Positions 5,215 through 8,586 of a stretch of 8,586 nt of DNA are shown in pieces. Location: positions 1,374-9,959 of the forward strand of contig JAUNXD010000044.1 in the NCBI GenBank assembly GCA_030539985.1, in the 5' to 3' direction. This DNA comes from Methanobrevibacter sp. (GTDB lineage Archaea > Methanobacteriota > Methanobacteria > Methanobacteriales > Methanobacteriaceae). Numbering within the stretch: the stretch's first letter is position 1; each line of letters opens with the position of its first letter. Under the pieces are notes generated by a model. The model did no database searches, had not been told where the DNA came from, and saw only the letters and a list, made by a program, of their open reading frames with translations. The position numbers and the translations under genes are program-made.

Positions 5215-6178
5215 GTACGAAATCTGCAATGTTTGCAAGTGTCTGTTTAGATGAAGAATCGTTCAATATTTCAAGTACTTCTTTAGCTTTCACCACAGAT
5301 TCATGTGCCAAATTGCGAGCATATTCAATAGCACCACAATTTGTTAAAATTTCAACTGCCTCATCTATCTCATCTTGTGAATTATTTTCAGTTTTTAATA
5401 TTTCGAGCAATCTTCCTGAATCGTCACCTTCCAAACCCTTGATTGCAATTATGGTCATCTTACCCTTACCGATATCGGAACCTATAGGCTTACCTAATGT
5501 TTCCTCATCAGCTGCAATATCCAGATAATCATCCTGTATTTGGAAAGCAAGACCAATCAAACGGCCGTATTCATACATTGCATCAATGACTTCATCAGAT
5601 GCTCCTCCCATAATAGCACCAGCTTTAGTGGCAGCGGCAATCAATGCACCAGTCTTTTTGAAAATCATTTCCATATATTCATCTTCAGTTACATCAAATC
5701 TGTCTTCAAAACCCATATCGGATGCCTGACCTTCACAGATTTTAACGCATGCGTCTGCAACTGTAGCCAATGCCTTATTGTTTTGGTCTGAACTTGTTCC
5801 TTCAGAGCAGATGATAATCTCAAAAGCTTTTGAGAACAATGTGTCTCCTGCAAGAATCGCAACATCATCGCCCCAAACCTTATGAACTGACGGCATTCCC
5901 CTTCTCATATCATCCTGATCCATGATATCGTCATGAATTAATGAAAATGTGTGAATAAGTTCAATTGCAGCACCTGCCTTAAGTGCAGATTCGCGTTTTC
6001 CGCCAACAGCTTCCGCAGTGATTAATGTCAAGGCAGGCCTTAACATTTTTCCTCCAGCACGAGTTAAGTAAACTGATGCTTCAGCCAAATTATCTGGAGT
6101 AATAGTAGCCAATTCTTCTTCAATAGTTTTTGTAATGTCTTTTGAATAATTTCCAAGTACTTCTTTTACATCACTCAT
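5198..6178 (-). CDS. idsA: Short-chain trans-prenyl diphosphate synthase (farnesyl/geranylgeranyl diphosphate synthase)
   Basis: This cytoplasmic enzyme condenses isopentenyl diphosphate with allylic diphosphates to make the C15/C20 chains of archaeal ether lipids and quinone-like tails. The 326-residue length is normal. The first aspartate-rich motif, DDIMD, is at 83-87 within IELIHTFSLIHDDIMD. The second, DDYLD, is at 216-220 within AFQIQDDYLD. GGKMLRP (42-48) carries the Lys and Arg that bind the diphosphate, and KKTGAL (174-179) and GKGKMT (237-242) match later conserved runs. It is the last gene of the fni-RNase J-idsA operon, starting 12 bases after the RNase stop, with AGAGGG as its ribosome site. 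Methanothermobacter has the same gene order from memory. Product chain length (C15, C20 or both) cannot be fixed by eye. Confidence 0.95.
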   Translation of the reverse strand: MSDVKEVLGNYSKDITKTIEEELATITPDNLAEASVYLTRAGGKMLRPALTLITAEAVGGKRESALKAGAAIELIHTFSLIHDDIMDQDDMRRGMPSVHKVWGDDVAILAGDTLFSKAFEIIICSEGTSSDQNNKALATVADACVKICEGQASDMGFEDRFDVTEDEYMEMIFKKTGALIAAATKAGAIMGGASDEVIDAMYEYGRLIGLAFQIQDDYLDIAADEETLGKPIGSDIGKGKMTIIAIKGLEGDDSGRLLEILKTENNSQDEIDEAVEILTNCGAIEYARNLAHESVVKAKEVLEILNDSSSKQTLANIADFVLERSA

Positions 6179-6184
6179 AAAAAT

Positions 6185-6190
6185 CCCTCT
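6185..6190 (-). promoter_or_regulatory. Ribosome binding site of idsA in the 12-base intergenic gap
   Basis: AGAGGG on the minus strand (6190 to 6185) is six bases before the ATG at 6178 and starts right after the TAA of the RNase J gene (6191-6193). The gap is too short for a promoter, so idsA must be translated from the operon mRNA. Confidence 0.7.
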
Positions 6191-7534
6191 TTAACTTCTA
6201 AAAACTTGTGCTTGAGCATTTCTTAAAATATGAATGTCATATCCGATTCTATAACCTTCCTCTTCAGCAAGTTCAGCATAAGCTGCAAGCATTGATAATT
6301 CTCCGTGTGCCGGTATGATATGCTGTGGTTTTAACATTCGTAAAAATTCACGATGATCTTCCCTTCCAGCGTGTCCGGAAACGTGAGCATTAGGATAAAT
6401 TCTTGCACCTTTCAATTTCAATCTCCTTTCCATAATGTGTCTGTTTGCTGCATTTGTAGGGTTTGGAATAATCGGTGCTGAAATAATAATATTGTCTCCT
6501 TTTTTAATGTTGAATGGAGTTCTGCCATTGGCAATTCTTGGAAGCAATGCATCAGGCTCACCCTGGTGACCTGTAGTTACAAGCAGGTAATTCGCACGGT
6601 CTTCATCAGCCTTCATCAAAGCTTTGTTAACCGCTTTTGGGGATCCGTAAATGCTGGCATTACTTGGCAATTTCAAAATTCCCAACTTCTGTGCAATTCC
6701 ACAGAACCTCTCCATTGAACGGCCGAGGAAAAATATTTCCCTGTGGCTTTTTTTGGCAATATCTGCAATAGCCTGTACACGTTCCACGTGAGAGGAAAAT
6801 GTAGTGACAATCATTCCAGTCTTTTCATGCAATGGCCCTCTCATCACATCTTCTAAAATGTTTTTTGCAATTCTTTCTGAATGAGTTTTAACTTCATCAT
6901 AATTTTTGGCATTTGTAGTCTCCACTATTAATGCGAGCACTCCTTTTCTACCTAATTCCTTTAATCTTTTATAATCTGGCGGTGGAGACACTTTTTGATG
7001 ATTATCAAATTTAAAATCAAGTGCATATACAATAACTCCTTCAGGAGTATGCAATACTGGAAATACTGCTTGAGGAATACTGTGTGTTGACTGTACAAAT
7101 TCCAGGGTGATGTCCTTTGAAAGCCTTACTTTACTTCCAGGATTTAAAACCTTAATAGGATTTGTTACTTTAAATTTACGTTCCCCTTTAATCTGTTTTT
7201 CTATTAAAGCAGCAGTATATGGTGTTCCAATAAGTGGTGCGTCATATCTGTGCGCAAGTTTAGCAACCGCACCAATATGGTCCAAGTGACCGTGAGAGAA
7301 TACAATTCCTTTTACCTTACCGTCAACATCCTTCATTAATGTATCGTCAGGAATGACTCCCCTTTCAATTAAATCTAAACTGTGCATTCTGTCGATATCA
7401 GTGTCCTCGTGCATGCTGATTCTGTCTAAGTGAATTCCCATATCAAAAATAACAACATCATCACCTATACGAACAGCAGTCATGTTTTTCCCGACTTCCT
7501 GATATCCACCTATAGCGATAACTTCTACGCTCAT
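6191..7534 (-). CDS. Archaeal RNase J (5'-3' exoribonuclease, metallo-beta-lactamase/beta-CASP)
   Basis: Archaeal RNase J degrades RNA from 5' monophosphate ends in the cytoplasm. At 447 residues this one has the archaeal size, with the beta-lactamase and beta-CASP domains but not the C-terminal domain of bacterial RNase J. The metal site is complete: SHGHLDH gives His81, His83, Asp85 and His86, and then come His151 in QSTHSIPQ and Asp173 in YALDFKFD. Asp31 in FDMG is motif 1. The beta-CASP insert (about 210-370) carries TTFSSHVERV (244-253), GRSMER (271-276) and TTGHQGEPDA (320-329). His384/His388 in HVSGHA and PAHGE (408-412) close the active site. The ATG at 7534 lies three bases after the fni stop, with a strong AAGGAGAT ribosome site inside the end of fni, so translation is probably coupled. 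It sits between two isoprenoid genes with no obvious functional link. Confidence 0.95.
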   Translation of the reverse strand: MSVEVIAIGGYQEVGKNMTAVRIGDDVVIFDMGIHLDRISMHEDTDIDRMHSLDLIERGVIPDDTLMKDVDGKVKGIVFSHGHLDHIGAVAKLAHRYDAPLIGTPYTAALIEKQIKGERKFKVTNPIKVLNPGSKVRLSKDITLEFVQSTHSIPQAVFPVLHTPEGVIVYALDFKFDNHQKVSPPPDYKRLKELGRKGVLALIVETTNAKNYDEVKTHSERIAKNILEDVMRGPLHEKTGMIVTTFSSHVERVQAIADIAKKSHREIFFLGRSMERFCGIAQKLGILKLPSNASIYGSPKAVNKALMKADEDRANYLLVTTGHQGEPDALLPRIANGRTPFNIKKGDNIIISAPIIPNPTNAANRHIMERRLKLKGARIYPNAHVSGHAGREDHREFLRMLKPQHIIPAHGELSMLAAYAELAEEEGYRIGYDIHILRNAQAQVFRS

Positions 7535-7537
7535 GTT

Positions 7538-8584
7538 TCATCTCCTTGAATAAATCTTTGTGTTAATGCCTCTCTCATTTAGCCATTCACGTGTTTTTCC
7601 ACGAATGACCAAATTAGATTGTTTCAATTCTTCAATATTGTTTGCTCCAACTAAAAACATAGCAATTCTTAGTGAGTCGTTAAATCTATTAATAAATGTG
7701 TTTAAGGCTTCCTGAGAAGCACAATTCTTCAAAAATGGTAATGCCATGCCAACAGCATCCGCACCAAGGGCAATTGCTTTGGCAGCTTCAAGACCTGTTC
7801 GAATACCTCCTGAAGAAATAACAGGAACGTTAACTGCATTTGTAACCTCAACAGTGGAAATTGCAGTCGGAATACCCCAATCCCAAAATATTTCTCCAAG
7901 ATATCGATCTTCAGCTCTATAAGTTTCAACAGCGGCCCAACTTGTTCCACCTGCACCCTCAATATCGATAAAATCAACACCGGTTTCAACCAATGTTTTA
8001 GCAGATTCGGCTGAAATTCCGCAACCTGTTTCCTTTGCAAGAACAGGAATGTCAACGGCATCTGTGATCTCATTGATTAATTCAGTGTAGCCCCTTGCAT
8101 CCAAATCACCTTCAGGCTGTATTGATTCCTGAAGAGGATTTAAATGAATGGCAAGAATATCTGCATCCAATATGTCAACCGCTTTTTGAGCCAAATTTAG
8201 TTGCGGTGCACCAATGTTTCCAACAAGCAAACAGTCAGGTGCATTTTCACGAACTACAGTGTAAGTGTCTGCAAGTTCAGGATGTTCACATGCTGCTCTT
8301 TGAGAACCAACTCCCAAAGCAATGCCATTATTTTCAGCGGCAATTGCCAATTGCTTATTAACTTCTTTAGCTGCAGGATGGCCGCCTGTAATGGCTGTAA
8401 TAAATAAAGGTGAGTCTAACTTTTTACCAAAAACAGAAGTGGACAAATCTATATCATTCTTATCAATTTCCGGCAAAACATTATGGATTAATTCTATATC
8501 CTCAAATCCGGTAGTTTTATTTTTAAACTCCACATCATAATTTTCACAAATTAATAAATGCTCTAATTTTCTATCTGAAATCAT
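7538..8584 (-). CDS. fni: Type 2 isopentenyl-diphosphate delta-isomerase (FMN-dependent)
   Basis: This enzyme interconverts isopentenyl and dimethylallyl diphosphate using FMN and NAD(P)H, and so provides the primer for the prenyl synthase encoded two genes downstream. The protein is complete at 348 residues. MISDRKLEHL carries the N-terminal Arg5-Lys6 pair that binds substrate diphosphate. TAITGGHP (63-70) and GVGSQRAA (91-98) contact FMN. HLNPLQESIQPEGD (147-160) holds the catalytic Gln and the Mg-binding Glu region. KETGCG (184-189), GAGGTSW (210-216), SSGGIRTG (257-264) and ALPFL (281-285) are the later TIM-barrel phosphate and flavin loops. The ATG at 8584 is two bases from the window edge, so the promoter and the upstream operon genes are not visible. 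In relatives these are, from memory, isopentenyl phosphate kinase and mevalonate kinase. Confidence 0.95.
   Translation of the reverse strand: MISDRKLEHLLICENYDVEFKNKTTGFEDIELIHNVLPEIDKNDIDLSTSVFGKKLDSPLFITAITGGHPAAKEVNKQLAIAAENNGIALGVGSQRAACEHPELADTYTVVRENAPDCLLVGNIGAPQLNLAQKAVDILDADILAIHLNPLQESIQPEGDLDARGYTELINEITDAVDIPVLAKETGCGISAESAKTLVETGVDFIDIEGAGGTSWAAVETYRAEDRYLGEIFWDWGIPTAISTVEVTNAVNVPVISSGGIRTGLEAAKAIALGADAVGMALPFLKNCASQEALNTFINRFNDSLRIAMFLVGANNIEELKQSNLVIRGKTREWLNERGINTKIYSRR
7540..7547 (-). promoter_or_regulatory. Ribosome binding site of RNase J inside the 3' end of fni
   Basis: AAGGAGAT on the minus strand (7547 to 7540) overlaps the last two arginine codons of fni (AGG AGA) and the first base of its TGA stop, five bases before the RNase J ATG at 7534. 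The terminal Arg-Arg of Fni may be partly dictated by this site. The layout predicts translational coupling. Confidence 0.7.
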
Positions 8585-8586
8585 GT

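Noticed and set aside
5229..5791. Two plus-strand open frames over idsA
   Set aside because: Shadows of a gene with complete aspartate-rich motifs; neither has a start signal or a recognisable domain.
8095..8540. Three overlapping plus-strand open frames near the right edge
   Set aside because: They are antisense to fni, whose motifs are intact throughout, and overlap each other in different frames.

Overview
The window looks like a chromosome segment from a methanogenic archaeon of the Methanobacteriales, most likely Methanobrevibacter or a close relative. The signs are low GC, archaeal TATA boxes of the TTTATATA type, Shine-Dalgarno sequences complementary to an AUCACCUCC-type 16S end, an archaeal nicotianamine synthase, the isoprenoid lipid genes fni and idsA flanking an archaeal RNase J, and a secreted Ig-repeat surface protein. 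Taxonomy is inferred from recognised protein families; no search was run. Coding density is high. No gap exceeds 300 bases (the largest is about 173), and I see no RNA gene, CRISPR array or insertion sequence.

Left part (1-1775): an incomplete short-type hybrid-cluster protein gene (hcp, minus strand, 3' end outside the window) is divergent from a TrmB-family regulator (plus). The 119-bp gap holds two back-to-back promoters. Between them is a 30-bp imperfect inverted repeat, TTGTCACTTT-N10-AAAGTAACAA, which is a strong candidate operator for control of both genes. The regulator's mRNA appears leaderless.

Middle part (1770-5133): a secreted protein with two Ig-like domains and a glycoside-hydrolase-like barrel (minus) meets the regulator gene tail to tail, the two stop codons sharing the palindrome TTATAA. 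Upstream of it on the same strand is an ADP-ribosylglycohydrolase-family gene, whose start should be moved to 4138 because its promoter lies inside the longer reading frame. Divergent from that is a nicotianamine synthase-like gene (plus), probably making a metal chelator.

Right part (5198-8584): a tight minus-strand operon, fni - RNase J - idsA, with gaps of 3 and 12 nt. Fni and IdsA supply and condense the isoprenoid units of archaeal ether lipids; the RNase is a passenger in the transcript. Hairpins followed by T-rich tracts cover the stop codons of both minus-strand genes that face a plus-strand gene (1741-1796 and 5160-5214).

Most of the window is ordinary core genome. The points most worth a second look are the hcp/TrmB operator, the surface hydrolase with its glycosylation-rich N-terminal part, the leaderless starts, and the stop-codon hairpins. 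I do not see convincing evidence for a wholly new multi-gene system.
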